A stretch of 64,000 bases of DNA, taken from Macrosoma leucophasiata (lineage: Eukaryota; Arthropoda; Insecta; Lepidoptera; Hedylidae). Below are positions 1-10,337 of the stretch, piece after piece. The notes beneath the pieces are model-generated. The model saw only the letters and a program-made list of their open reading frames with translations. It was not told where the DNA came from and did no database searches. The translations under genes and the position numbers were made by a program. Positions within the stretch are counted from its first letter, which is position 1. Each line of letters begins with the position of its first letter. The stretch lies in assembly GCA_036365455.1 (NCBI GenBank), contig JAWQUS010000030.1, positions 5,146,001-5,210,000 of the forward strand, read 5' to 3'.

Positions 1-2989
1 CCCCCACATTTACTGTGGACATGTGCAATATTAGGGGTTTACATACCAACCTTAACGCCGTCCATCTTCATCTGGAAACGGCTAAGCCGGCCCTACTCTT
101 TCTGACGGAGACACAAATATCCTCTCCACTCGATACTGCATATCTTACTTACCCCGGCTACACTCTGGAGAACAATTTTATTCGCCGCGCCGGGGTATGT
201 CTGTATGTCAGAGAGGATGTCTGTTGTCGCCGTCTTGACCATTTTGAAGACAAGGACCTGTCTATATTGTGGGCGCGCGTAGATTACGGTGGTTCCAACC
301 GAATTTACGCGTGCGTGTACAGGTCCTATAGCGGAGACGGGGAGACAGCTCGCATGTTCGAGCACATCCAACAGGTGGTCGACACGGTGCTTGAACAGCA
401 TCCTTCTGCGGAGTTGGTGATTCTTGGCGACTTTAACGCACACCATACGGAGTGGTTGAGTTCCCGAATCACTGACTTCGCTGGAAGGACAGCTTATGAC
501 TTTGCGCTGGTTAATGGTCTCACACAAGTCGTAACCGGGTTCACCCGGATACCAGATGTCGAGGGCCACACCGCCTCTTTGCTGGATCTTCTGCTGACCT
601 CACATCCTGCCAACTATCAGGTGGTGGTCGAGGCTCCTTTAGGATCCTCAGATCACTGCTTGGTACGTTCAAAAACCCTCTTGTCGGTTCGGGCGCCTCT
701 GCAGCCCTCCTCCACACGGCAAGTGTGGCATTACAGGTCAGCAGATTGGGATGGACTGAGGGAGTTCCTGTCGTCCTACCCATGGAGGCAGCTTTGTTTC
801 TCGTCGGAAGATCCGAGCACGTGCGCCGAAGCTGTAACCAATGTGATACACCAGGGTATGGATTGTTTCATCCCGCACTCTGTTGTATCCATTGGCGGAC
901 GGTATCAGCCCTGGTTCGATAAGTCTTGTGCTGTGGCTTCTAACCATAAGCAGGAGACTTACAGAACCTGGACTGTGGCTCACGCCTGCAAGGATCCAAA
1001 TGCCTCCGACCTAAAGAGAGTACTCAACGCTGCCTCCAGGTCCTCAAAGCTGCGGATAGCCAGAGCAAAGTCCAAGCATGTCGTTAGAGTTGGCAAGAAG
1101 CTAATGAGGCATCCTCCCGGGAGCCGTGCCTATTGGTCTCTTGCCAAAGCTATCGAAAAGAATTTTTGTCGGTCATCTTTCCCACCACTGCGAAAAACTG
1201 ACGATAGCCTGGCCCACACGGCAAAAGAGAAAGCCGATCTCCTGGGCAGCCTCTTTGCCTCAAACTCGACTCTTGATGACATGGGTAACACAGCGCCTAC
1301 CATCTCGCGCTGTGAAAGCTCTATGCCTGACGTCAAATTCACTCAGAAGAACGTCAGGCGAGCGTTGTTATCCCTTGACGTCAAGAAGTCGAGTGGGCCG
1401 GATTCCGTCCCTGCAGTAGTGTTGAAGATGTGCGCTCCCGAGCTGACCCCCGTTCTGACGCGCCTGTTCTCGCTTTCTTACGATCATGGAAAAGTACCGT
1501 CTGCGTGGAAGACAGCCCTTGTGCATCCGATACCCAAAAAAGGGGATCGCAGTGATCCGGCCAACTACAGGCCCATAGCAATAACCTCCCTACTCTGCAA
1601 AGTCATGGAGCGTGTGATCAATACACAGCTGCTGCAGTACCTAGAGGATCATCAGCTGATCAGTGACCGCCAATATGGCTTTCGTCAAGGCAGATCTGCT
1701 GGTGATCTTCTAGTATATCTGACGCACTATTGGTCTCACGCCTTGGACAAGAGTGGGGAGGCATTGGCTGTAAGCCTGGATATTGCTAAGGCCTTTGACC
1801 GGGTCTGGCACGGGGCACTTCTCGCGAAATTGCCATCTTACGGTCTTCCCGAGAGGCTATGCAACTGGACAGCCAGTTTTCTGTCTGAGCGTTTTATACA
1901 GGTCTTAGTTGACGGTCAACGCTCAGACAGACTACCTATCAACGCTGGTGTGCCGCAAGGCTCTGTGCTATCTCCCACGCTTTTTCTTCTGCATATCAAT
2001 GAAATGTTGGAGCAAAACTCCAATTTTCATTGCTATGCGGATGATAGCACGGGAGATGCACACTATACAAGCCGTGCAAATGCCTCTCGGACACTTATCG
2101 AAGAAAGCAGGACTAGACTTGTGTCTGAAGTCGAGCACTCTCTGGAGCGGGTCTCTGATTGGGGTCGACTCAATTTAGTGCAGTTCAACCCCTCGAAGAC
2201 ACAAGTCTGCGCGTTCACCGCTAAAAAAACCCCATTCATTGTAGCACCACAGTTCCAGGGCACTCCGCTTGCCATTGGTAAGAGTATCGGTATCCTGGGC
2301 GTTGACATATCGAACGAAGTGCAATTTGGGAGTCACATTGAGTGTAAGACCAAGTTGGCATCCAAAAAGTTGGGGGTGCTTAACAAAGCGAGGCAGTATT
2401 TCACATCGGGGCAGCTACTACAGCTTTATAAGGCCCAAGTGCGGCCCCATCTGGAATACTGCTCTCATTTGTGGGCGGGAGCCCCCAAGTACCAGCTTGG
2501 TCCACTTGACTCCCTACAAAAACGCGCTGTTCGTATTGTTAACGATCCGGGACTTACAGACAGGCTCGAACATCTGAGCCTGCGCAGAGATATTGGTAGT
2601 CTGTGCGTGTTATACCGTCTCTACAATGGTGAGTGCTCTGTCGAACTGTTCGACATGGTACCACCGTCTCTTTTTCTACACCGTACTACCCGCCGAAGAG
2701 AGAAGTCTCACCCTCACCGACTGGACACCTGGCAGTGCTCAACGGTGCGGTTTTCTCGTTCGTTTCTGCCCAGAACGTGTAAATTGTGGAACGAACTTCC
2801 CTCTGAGGTGTTCCCTAGGTGCTACAATATGGGGTTCTTCAAAAATGGCGTCAAAAGAGTCCTTCAGGGCTGGCAGCGCGTTGGCAACTCCCCTGGTGTT
2901 GCAAATGTCCATAGGCGACGGTGACCACTTACCATCAGGTGGCCCGTCTGCTTGTCTGTCAACTTAATGACATAAAAAAAAAAAAAAAA
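1..2989 (+). mobile_element. Jockey/CR1-like LINE (LJ copy a), 3' part, ORF2 unbroken
   Basis: Non-LTR retrotransposon running in from the left edge. It consists of ORF2, a short 3' UTR after the stop at 2924 and a 16-base poly(A) at 2974-2989. The UTR contains CCATCAGGTGGCCCGTC followed by a TGTCTGTCAACTTAATGACAT tail segment (2961-2973 region). No LTR or inverted repeats are seen. Other copies of the same tail lie at 38048-38865, 41628-41763 and 51899-51958. The 5' end and any target duplication are outside the window, so full length cannot be judged. Clade (jockey versus CR1) is inferred from domain order and the absence of an RNase H domain. Confidence 0.93.
3..2924 (+). CDS. LINE ORF2 polyprotein: endonuclease + reverse transcriptase (5' partial)
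   Basis: Replication protein of a non-LTR element: nicks target DNA and reverse transcribes the element RNA at the nick. The frame is open from base 3, so the true start is upstream; the GTG at 15 and ATG at 21 are internal. Numbering residues from base 15, an EEP endonuclease fills about 1-220: CNIRGL at the start, a FLTETQ strand with the catalytic Glu, GDFNAHH near residue 138 and SSDHC near 211. The reverse transcriptase spans about 450-740, with NYRPIAITS near 515, QYGFRQGRS, SLDIAKAFDRVWH, NAGVPQGSVLSP and the catalytic YADD near 674. The C-terminal region (LEYCSHLWAG, CKLWNELPSEV) is typical of jockey/CR1 proteins and there is no RNase H. No internal stop or frameshift over about 970 codons suggests a young copy. 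A separate ORF1 is not visible. Confidence 0.93.
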   Translation, partial: PTFTVDMCNIRGLHTNLNAVHLHLETAKPALLFLTETQISSPLDTAYLTYPGYTLENNFIRRAGVCLYVREDVCCRRLDHFEDKDLSILWARVDYGGSNRIYACVYRSYSGDGETARMFEHIQQVVDTVLEQHPSAELVILGDFNAHHTEWLSSRITDFAGRTAYDFALVNGLTQVVTGFTRIPDVEGHTASLLDLLLTSHPANYQVVVEAPLGSSDHCLVRSKTLLSVRAPLQPSSTRQVWHYRSADWDGLREFLSSYPWRQLCFSSEDPSTCAEAVTNVIHQGMDCFIPHSVVSIGGRYQPWFDKSCAVASNHKQETYRTWTVAHACKDPNASDLKRVLNAASRSSKLRIARAKSKHVVRVGKKLMRHPPGSRAYWSLAKAIEKNFCRSSFPPLRKTDDSLAHTAKEKADLLGSLFASNSTLDDMGNTAPTISRCESSMPDVKFTQKNVRRALLSLDVKKSSGPDSVPAVVLKMCAPELTPVLTRLFSLSYDHGKVPSAWKTALVHPIPKKGDRSDPANYRPIAITSLLCKVMERVINTQLLQYLEDHQLISDRQYGFRQGRSAGDLLVYLTHYWSHALDKSGEALAVSLDIAKAFDRVWHGALLAKLPSYGLPERLCNWTASFLSERFIQVLVDGQRSDRLPINAGVPQGSVLSPTLFLLHINEMLEQNSNFHCYADDSTGDAHYTSRANASRTLIEESRTRLVSEVEHSLERVSDWGRLNLVQFNPSKTQVCAFTAKKTPFIVAPQFQGTPLAIGKSIGILGVDISNEVQFGSHIECKTKLASKKLGVLNKARQYFTSGQLLQLYKAQVRPHLEYCSHLWAGAPKYQLGPLDSLQKRAVRIVNDPGLTDRLEHLSLRRDIGSLCVLYRLYNGECSVELFDMVPPSLFLHRTTRRREKSHPHRLDTWQCSTVRFSRSFLPRTCKLWNELPSEVFPRCYNMGFFKNGVKRVLQGWQRVGNSPGVANVHRRR

Positions 2990-3051
2990 TATGTATTCAT
3001 TTTGAATTGCAAGTAAAATGAATGGGTTAATTATGTAAAATTATCCGATCA

Positions 3052-3103
3052 GATCTTAACTTGGTGACAGTGTTTTTATTACCATTGCCACCAAGTTGAG
3101 ATC
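3052..3103. repeat. Small inverted repeat
   Basis: A 15-bp arm, GATCTTAACTTGGTG at 3052-3066, is matched in reverse complement with one mismatch at 3089-3103, around a 22-base loop. It lies just after the LINE poly(A). No function is assigned. Confidence 0.5.
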
Positions 3104-3208
3104 TGAGCATGGGTTCCTCGGGAAATCCAGGGAAAGTCTCAAATCTTTGTGTGTTTTAATGGCCAATTTCATGTTTTTACTTAAAATCATATCCCACAAA
3201 TAGATTTC

Positions 3209-3323
3209 AACATCCGCGACATTGCGTAAGTCCGTACGTCCCGGAGGCAGCAATTCTCGCCGCGCTTGTAATGTATAGAGAATTACGGTGAACTGTGCTT
3301 TACATTTTACACTTACTCATAGT
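3209..3323 (+). repeat. Direct duplication, left copy (115 bp)
   Basis: Repeated 522 bp downstream at 3731-3845 with three visible mismatches, all near the 3' end. The first hundred or so bases look identical. Flanking sequence to the left is also weakly alike, so the duplication may be older and longer. The T2 tRNA-like element lies between the copies. Confidence 0.85.
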
Positions 3324-3526
3324 TGAATGCGGTAGGTACGCCAGTTGGGAGATACTCCCTACAAAAAGGATTTCTTCTCTGTACGTACTTAAATACGGTG
3401 TCGTGATTAAGTAATCAAAATGCATGTATGCAGTTATGCTACTTTTCTATTATTAAAAACAGAAAAAAAAACGTCAGGAATAAATGTTTATTTTTCTCAA
3501 CAGTTCTCTTTTTTTTTTTTTTTTTA

Positions 3527-3652
3527 AAGAAAAATGGAAAGAAAATTTTTCTTCAGGCGAGGCTCGAACTCGCGACCTACTGGGAATCTAGTCCAGCCGC
3601 TCTTCCAAATAAAATATATTTCACAAGCATGTGTTAATGCGAAATAATATTA
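3527..3652 (-). mobile_element. T2 tRNA-like element, truncated copy
   Basis: On the minus strand: conserved leader (TTTCGCATTAACACATGC), then the second half of a tRNA-like unit with a perfect T-arm (GCGAG, TTCGAGC, CTCGC) and a pyrimidine-rich 3' flank. The 5' half of the cloverleaf (acceptor and D-arm start) is missing, replaced by a TTTTATTT junction. Fuller copies are at 32055-32195 and 29463-29545. A long T-run adjoins on the left. Confidence 0.65.
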
Positions 3653-3730
3653 AAACAGTTCTCTTTTTAATTTATTTCAATGAATTCCATATTCTTACTT
3701 AAACTGCATGATATCCTCCAATTATATTCC

Positions 3731-3845
3731 AACATCCGCGACATTGCGTAAGTCCGTACGTCCCGGAGGCAGCAATTCTCGCCGCGCTTGTAATGTATAG
3801 AGAATTACGGTGAACTGTGCTTTACATTTCGCACTTATTCATAGT
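3731..3845 (+). repeat. Direct duplication, right copy (115 bp)
   Basis: Partner of 3209-3323. Both begin AACATCCGCGACATTGCG and end in CATAGT. No coding capacity is recognised. Confidence 0.85.
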
Positions 3846-4530
3846 GAGAATGATTAAATAATCGCCCCCCGGCGCCTCGGCTACTATGGATATATTTTTA
3901 ATATCTTTACTTCAGGGGAGCAATTCTAAGATATTTTAATATTTCCCTGAGATTACGGTAGCATTGACCGGACGTTTTATAGAAAAGATATTAAATAGAC
4001 TAAATTAAAATCATTTAAAATAATATTTAGATGGTCAGGACAAATAAATGGATGCTGGTAAATTATATAGGTACCAATAGTGTTTTACTACGGCAAGAAA
4101 GTATCAAATTAGGAGGTCTTACAAGGATAATAATTTTGATTATGTTTTCCTTCAAGCTTCGACGTTGAACCTATGCAATTCACCCATTACAGACTGTAAT
4201 CCATTATTTTATGCAAAGAAGGCAAGCGGTTCACGCCTGGTAGGTTAAAAATATTTTAAGCATAAATCGTGCCATGGCGCTTTATTACATAATACCATAT
4301 GGTACAAACAACAAAGCTAATACGTAGAGAGGTCTATCTCTTAAGATTGCGTGAAAGCCTCAGGCTTATACGATACCTCGACGATATATCGACCGATAAG
4401 CTCCACACACCACTTTAGGCGTTGTCGGTTAAAAGGTCAATTATACAACTCTTGCGCAGCTGTTGGTGTTCTCTATTGTTGCGAAAGATTTGAGGTTATG
4501 TGTTCTAATTGCAAAAATGTTAACATAATA
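3846..4530. other. AT-rich sequence, nothing recognised
   Basis: No long ORF, inverted repeat or known repeat end seen. It ends at the TA preceding mariner copy A. Confidence 0.4.
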
Positions 4531-4709
4531 GGTTGGGGAAAAAGTCTTTTCGCATTATAGTATGTATGAACTTGTAATAAAATCTCTTCGGCTGTAGTAT
4601 TTGTATCTGGCTGGTTTTGGTATCATTGAAAGTCAAAATTTTAAAGAACATAATTCCAAATTCAAATTAGGCAAATGTGTGATTTTCATTTGTTTTTCGT
4701 ACTGTCAAG

Positions 4710-5733
4710 ATGAGTGAATCTAATGAAGAAATTCGATACATTTTAAAATTTTACTACAAAAAAGGTAAAACGCAACGCAAGCCGCGAAAAAAAATTGCGA
4801 TCTTTATGGACCTAGTGCAGTGTCTGTGAGAGTAGCACAAATTTGGTTAAAGCGTTTTCAATCCGGAAATTTTGATGTCAAAGATGCACCTCGCTCTGGT
4901 CGCCCTATTACGGATAAAATGGATGCCATTTTTGAAAAAGTGGAGCAAGATCGACATATCAGTAGTTACGACGTAGCTGAAGAACTGAGAATTGATCACA
5001 ACACAGTTTTGGCGCATTTGAAAAAAGCTGGGTACAAAAAAAAGCTCGATATTTGGGTACCTCACGAGCTCACTGAAAGAAACCTAATGAACCGTGTACT
5101 CATTTGTGATTCTTTATTACGACGTAATGAAACCGAATCATTTTTGAACAAGCTGATAACTGGTGATGAAAAGTGGATCACGTACGATAAGAACGTGCGA
5201 AAAAGGTCGTGGTCAAAGGCCGGTCAGGCTTCACAGACTGTGGCGAAACCCGGGTTAACTCGCAATAAGAGAGTTTGGCTGGGAGGTGTTAATGCATCCG
5301 CCGTATAGTCCTGACCTTGCACTTTCAGATTTCCACCTGTTTCGGTCTCTTCAGAATTCTTTATGCAATGTTTGACAACCCGGTTAGTCCAGCGGTGTGA
5401 AACCATCGTTTGATTCGAAGGGTCGCGGGTTCGATCCCCGTACCGGGACAAATATTTGTACGGCTCACAGACATTTGTTTCGGGTCTGGGTGTTTGTGTA
5501 TGTGTTTTATGTGTACAACGGCACCCACGACACAGGTTTATACCTACTGTGGGGCTGTGAGTGTAAGCGTATTTAATTTTATTTTTATTAGGTTAACATC
5601 ACGAGAGGACTGCCAAATCCACTTGTCGCGGTATTTTGATGAGAAGTCCCAAAATTTTTATAGCAATGGGATCATGTCCCTACCTACAAAATGGCAAAAG
5701 GTTATCGAACAAAATGGTACATACATACTTTAG
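4710..5733 (+). pseudogene. Mariner transposase pseudogene
   Basis: Derived from a DD34D transposase. The start ATG at 4710 is followed by sequence matching copy B; a base loss near 4768 shifts the frame, and the reading frame resumes around 4820 (helix-turn-helix region, SGRPITDKMD, WVPHELTERN, TGDEKW with the first catalytic Asp). The reading breaks after LTRNK near 5269, where about 215 bp present in copy B are missing across an ATAAG/TTAAG junction. That removes the second catalytic Asp motif (HHDNARPH). A SINE then separates the last part, which ends with EQNGTYIL at 5733. Confidence 0.92.
5373..5591 (+). mobile_element. S2 tRNA-derived SINE inserted in mariner A
   Basis: The tRNA-like head has a perfect A box (TTAGTCCAGCGG) and B box (GGTTCGATCCC), with pairing between CCCGGT and ACCGGG at its ends. 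The body continues with GGGTCTGGGTGTTTGTG and ends GGCTGTGAGTGTAAGCG followed by an AT-rich tail. Mariner copy B gives the uninterrupted sequence across this point, so the insertion is later than the mariner. Related copies are at 29822-30715 and 44463-44675. Confidence 0.88.
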
Positions 5734-5853
5734 TTAATTTAAATAAACTACATTAAAAAATGTTTTGAATTATCTTAAAAATGCGAAGAAACTTTTTCCC
5801 TAACCTTATATTTACTACTTTAATCCTGAGTTGCATAAAAAATAGCCAGAAAT

Positions 5854-6056
5854 ACTGGTGGTAGAACTCTGTTGACGGAGCTCGCGGGCGTAGGCACCAC
5901 TGCATTACCTAATCTATCTGCCGCTAAATGGTAGTGTTCAACACTACCGTGTTTCGGTAAGATGGTAATGTATGGCCCCGTAATAACTATCACAGAGACG
6001 TAACAACTTCGGTCTCAAGGGTGGCAACGCATCTGCATTTTGACTTGATCTTGCAA
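5854..6056 (+). mobile_element. S1b SINE-like copy, 3' truncated
   Basis: Begins ACTGGTGGTAGAACTC, keeps the GGGCGTAGGCACCACTGC block and the S1b middle (ATAACTATCACAGAGACG), and stops after GCATCTGCATTTTGAC. The last roughly 80 bases of the family are missing. Confidence 0.85.
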
Positions 6057-6896
6057 ATCGTATTTACCTGTAGCCTCATCTATAGAATTATAAAGCTTAG
6101 GTACCTATGCACTTGCTAGATTATGAGAATCTTGTACAAATAGCGCGGTGAGAGGCTGGTGACCTGCATCATAAATGAGACATTGTCTGACTTATTTCAG
6201 GCACCAGTCTCCTCCAATTCTATCATTGTTATCGCAGAAATTTGTAAAACCGTGGTGGAGATAAAAAAAAAATTGATGGGCAAATAGTTTCATTTTTTTA
6301 TACTATTTATTATTATAACCAATTTTCATGCTTGTGAACGGAACTTAAGGTCTTAAATTGCCATATAAGATGTGATGGGAATACCACGGATTTTCTACAA
6401 TGGCCGGTACCGCAGGCCTATTCTAAACAACATATCAACTAACGACCTATTAGTTCAGCTCAACCAGTTTAAGCTAAGAATACCTGAATTGCGTAAACGT
6501 GCACCGCTTCCTATAAATCGGCTCTATTAAAATAATGTCATGACCGTACCTTAGTGATATTGGCGTGTATATTTATATTTTATATACGTTTGTGTTATAA
6601 TGGTTAAAAAATGGTCTGTATATTCTTGGTATACTCCGTAGAAACATACCTACAGATAAAAATATGTTTTGTGTTTGACCATATTTAGGTGTTTTACCCA
6701 CACTACATTTGTGAATTGTTAAATGACGTCATAACCTTAACTGCTAACCGTAATAAGCCGAGCTGCACTGGTTAAAGTTAACCTCAATTTTCTGTCAGGT
6801 AGTGAGGGAATCCATCGACACTGATAACTATAAATAAATAAATAAACTTTAATTATGACAAAAATAGGCAAGTACAACTTGGTTATTGTTTGTTTA
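6057..6896. other. AT-rich spacer
   Basis: No supported gene. A short AAAT run lies near 6828-6846, and an imperfect inverted pair (GAGGCTGGTG / CACCAGTCTC) lies around 6152-6212. Confidence 0.4.
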
Positions 6897-7170
6897 TGCA
6901 ATGGAAGAGGCAAACAAGCATGCAGTTCACATTGATGTTAAGTAACGACTACAGCCTATAGACACTTACACAAAGACCAAGGTCAAAATGCAGATACGTT
7001 TCCACTCTTGAGGCCTGAGGTGTTATGTCCCGTGCCGGTAATTACAGGGCCGTACATCACCACCTGCCAGGAACACGATAGTTTTGAACACTACCATTTA
7101 GCGGCAAGTATATTAGGTAATGCGGTGGTGCCTACGCCCGCGAGCTCCGTCACTGGACAGTTACAGAGCT
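6897..7170 (-). mobile_element. S1 SINE-like copy
   Basis: Minus-strand copy: GGCAAACAAGCATGCAGTTC (complement of the 3' end) at the left and GCCCGCGAGCTCCGTCACTGG (complement of the 5' end, about 7135-7155) at the right. The outermost 5' bases are altered. Confidence 0.88.
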
Positions 7171-7406
7171 CGTAAGTAACTTAAGTTCGGTTGAGATGTT
7201 TTTTTTTTATTAATCATAATACAGTCTTGTTGCGAAGACCGCATAGGTGCAGCCGAAGCACCACTAATCATAGCAGATCGGTGGATAAGGGAAGATGGCT
7301 ATCGTTTGATGAATGGTCGCAAGGTTGCTACTACGTCTTAGTTGGGAATTTATGGAGCTGATGACACACCCGTATGATCATTATTTGAAATTATATGTAA
7401 AACTAA

Positions 7407-7478
7407 CCCGCAACTTCGTCCGCGTGAGAATTTATGATTGTTCAGTATCTACCCGGACGAAGTCGTGGACACAGCTAG
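7407..7478 (+). mobile_element. Helitron-like end fragment
   Basis: CCCGCAACTTCGTCCG at 7407 faces CGGACGAAGTCGTGG near 7455 as an inverted pair, and the unit ends CAGCTAG followed by T. These are features I associate with short lepidopteran Helitron-like repeats. The following sequence to about 7665 (CCCTTCAAAATCGG, ACTCCAATTTTATT) has the same repeat flavour and is partly repeated at 49363-49420. Confidence 0.5.
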
Positions 7479-7666
7479 TATAGAAGTAATCTAAGTTACT
7501 CCTTATGCCAGTGAAAATCCCTTCAAAATCGGTATAGCCGTTCCCGAGATTAGCAAAAATTGTAAAAAATGTTGTTTTACACATTTTATTTATACATACA
7601 TATGCATTTAGTAAAAAGCGGTTATTTTTATATTACAAACTCCAATTTTATTCATTTGTATAGATC

Positions 7667-9717
7667 TATTATACGTTGAAGATCGTGTTATTGTTTTGTT
7701 AGATGAACAGGAATATTCACGTTATTGTATAAAATACTAAGACATACATTCGTTAACCAAGTTCACCGATACTGGTAAATTTAACACGTTAAGCGCGTTA
7801 CCGGACAAATATGCCCGGTTATGAACTTCACCGCGGTGCGAACGCCAATAATTAGGTTTCTCCGCTCGTGCGGACTCGTGTTAGGTACGATGTATTATGA
7901 GTAGAAAGGAGACAAATATATATTATTGCTTTATACTCCAAGTTGATCTTATTAACATAGACAAAAGATACATAGCGTTTTGTCCTGTATGTACTAAACG
8001 AAAACACTGCGTTAAGTGCGTTACCGGACGAATACAGAATGTAAATTTATGTCCTGTATCGCACTAGCGGCGATGCAGTATGCGTTAGTGTGGATCGGGA
8101 CTTGATTACCGTTAAACGGTTGTCGATAATATTATGTTCGCCCGCGCTTTATTTACGTGATAAGTACGTTTTGAATTCATAATGAGGCGCTCTCGAAAAT
8201 TGTTGACTAGATCTTTTGACGAAAAAATTTAAGACAGTAATATCATATCCGTCATAAGCAAAAATGAAAATAATTTCTCTCCGGATAAGAAAATCAAAGC
8301 TTTAGATAGTATAATAATTCCATCACGTTCAGTAAAATCAAAATCTCCTGGGTCCTATTGGTTAAGCAGAAGATAAATTTACTTAATAAATATAAATGAC
8401 ATCGATAAAAATTTGTTTTGTTTTTTAACATCACTATTTGGTCATCGACAATTTGAAAATTTTGATTCTTTAGGTGCGCTACATGACATGTATGTCCCGT
8501 AAGACGTTTAGCCAATTCTGCAACCAAGCAAAAAGCATACAATTGAAGGTCTTAAGGTATAGTTAAAAGTCAATGAATTGCCATAAAATGAAAATTTAAC
8601 GAGAAATATAGGTTTAAAAAAAGGTTGTGTACCGGACACATTAGCCATGTTTCGCACCAAAAATATATTTAGTACATAGCAATATGGTCCTGTACCGCAT
8701 CAGTTGAAATACTGTAGTTTTGAACTCCGCAGTCAACGTGTCAAAAGTATATTTTTTGTTTTCGTTTTCAAGATTCTTAAAAAAATAAAAAAAAACATCA
8801 TCTATAAATAACAATTAACTTGTGTGTGGTTTTCCATTGCGTATTTTTAGAAATGTCTCTTAACAGTCTTTAAATTAAATCGAATATGTAGTTATTGTTA
8901 CGATTAACTGCAAATATTTTGCAATTAAAGTTCCGAGAGATGATAAAACAAATAATTTAAAATAAGCACAAGATATACATTATTCTGAACGACAGAATAT
9001 ATAGATACCAACGAGACGAATACATAGAAGTACTTTTTAGAAGTTTGCTTATTTTTTAAAACTAATTAATTATTTAAAAAAATAATTGATAGAAATTTTC
9101 TTAGTACATTAACAACTCTATATAATTACGTAGTGTCATAGAATATCAATTAATATAATATCAGGTCCATAATTCACTTGTACTGCATTGTATCACATTA
9201 TTTTTATGTCCTATTATATCAAAATGAAAGATCTAGATAAAAAATTTAGCAACTTTTAAGAATTTAGCAGCTCATAATTTTTATGTGGTAACATTCACAA
9301 CCAAAAGAATACCGTAGTCTCTAGACAGTAACACAAACAAGTGGCTAAGTGCGTGTCGGATTTGGACCTTTAATTTGATATATCGTCGTGGATTGTGCAA
9401 GTCCGCGTAACTATAATTGGACAATACCGCATATCTGACCTTTGTAGCCACTTTTAAATTTTGGAGGCATTCCACGTAGGATCCCGTTTAGCAGCCTTCT
9501 TGCTGGAGTGATCTCTATTCGACCTATAGAAAGGTAGAATTCACCCAAAATCAAAACTTTGTGTCTACAGCGGCATTGACAATACCGCGTATGTCCTAAA
9601 GACGTCGTATTTGTGTTGTGATATGTTGTAGTTTCGAACGCTTTTCTGCAATTGGCGATGCAAAAAAACGTGGTCATCACACAAAATTACTCAGATACCT
9701 AGTCAATACTATTAATT
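7667..9717. other. Non-coding stretch with a 24-bp direct repeat
   Basis: The 24-mers at 7787-7810 and 8010-8033 (CGTTAAG, then C or T, then GCGTTACCGGAC) match with two differences. Similar CCGGACA or GTCCTGTA words recur near 8051, 8492, 8630 and 8691, as in a worn DNA transposon. A short frame starting ATGAGGCGCTCT at 8182 stops after 16 codons. Nothing else is recognised. Confidence 0.4.
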
Positions 9718-9718
9718 G

Positions 9719-9800
9719 TGCCTCCCCCAAAAAAGGGAAGAGACTCGTGCCCAGCAGTGGGACGTGTCAAGGGTTGCCATTATTAATATTATCCATTAAA
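9719..9800 (+). mobile_element. LINE 3' tail fragment (CAGCAGTGGGA family)
   Basis: CCTCCCCCAAAAAAGGGAAG followed by GACTCGTGCCCAGCAGTGGGA and an ATTATTAATATT tail. The same tail occurs at 18466-18541, 58530-58640 and, inverted, 59424-59510. In each case an ATT-type microsatellite or AT-rich end follows, as expected of a 5'-truncated LINE. Confidence 0.7.
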
Positions 9801-9817
9801 TAAATAAGCTAGTACCT

Positions 9818-10337
9818 CGAGCCTTCTTATGTGGCCCATGGTGAGCCACCACGTTTCAGTTCCGTATGTCATCACTGGCAACACACACAAGTCAAGGACC
9901 TTCTACTTCAGACACTGCGGTAAATTGGACGAGAAGATGTAACGCAGCTTCCCGAACGCTGCCCAACCGAGTTAGATTCGGCGATTGACTTCTCTTTCGA
10001 AGCAAGACCGACCTAACTGGACCGTTTGTCTCAGATATACATAGTCGTGAACAACATCGATGATAGTAGCCTCGACCATAACAGAAGTGGGTATGACAAG
10101 GACATTTGACATAATCTTCGTCTTGTCCAAGTTCATTTTCACTCGCTGGGAGGCCCTGCTGAAGGCATTGAGTATTGTGCCGAGGTCTTCCAAGGTCTCA
10201 GCCATGACAACGATATCATCCGCAAATCGAAGGTGAGAGATGTAAGAGCTTTCCGTACGTTGATGACTCCGCATCAACATTAACGTCCTTTCCAGTCCAG
10301 AAGCTTGAAGACATCTTTCAACAGTTTCGGAAATACA
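9818..10337 (-). pseudogene. RTE-like LINE reverse transcriptase fragment
   Basis: Minus-strand reading gives SYISHLRFADDIVVMAETLE, containing the catalytic FADD core, then NLDKTKIMSN and YVYLRQTVQLGRS, followed in broken frames by a region matching WAAFGKL and VLPVMTYG-type sequence. This is the second half of an RTE-like or related LINE reverse transcriptase. The open part runs 9972-10346 and the rest is interrupted by stops. It abuts MITE M1 at about 10338. The C-terminal continuation of the same protein type is at 18023-18432 and 44744-45080. Confidence 0.85.

Larger units (their letters stand above)
4531..5805 (+). mobile_element. Mariner element copy A, degenerate
   Basis: The ends are mariner terminal repeats: GGTTGGGGAAAAAGTC at the left and the complement ACTTTTTCCCTAACC at the right, with TA before the left end. 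The element is closely related to the intact copy at 23276-24554. It carries a frameshift early in the transposase, a deletion of about 215 bp near 5269 and an inserted S2 SINE at about 5373-5591, so it cannot encode a working transposase. The ends remain recognisable. Confidence 0.93.

Noticed and set aside
5373..5455. tRNA gene with A and B boxes
   Set aside because: Head of the S2 SINE, with the same body and tail as other S2 copies.
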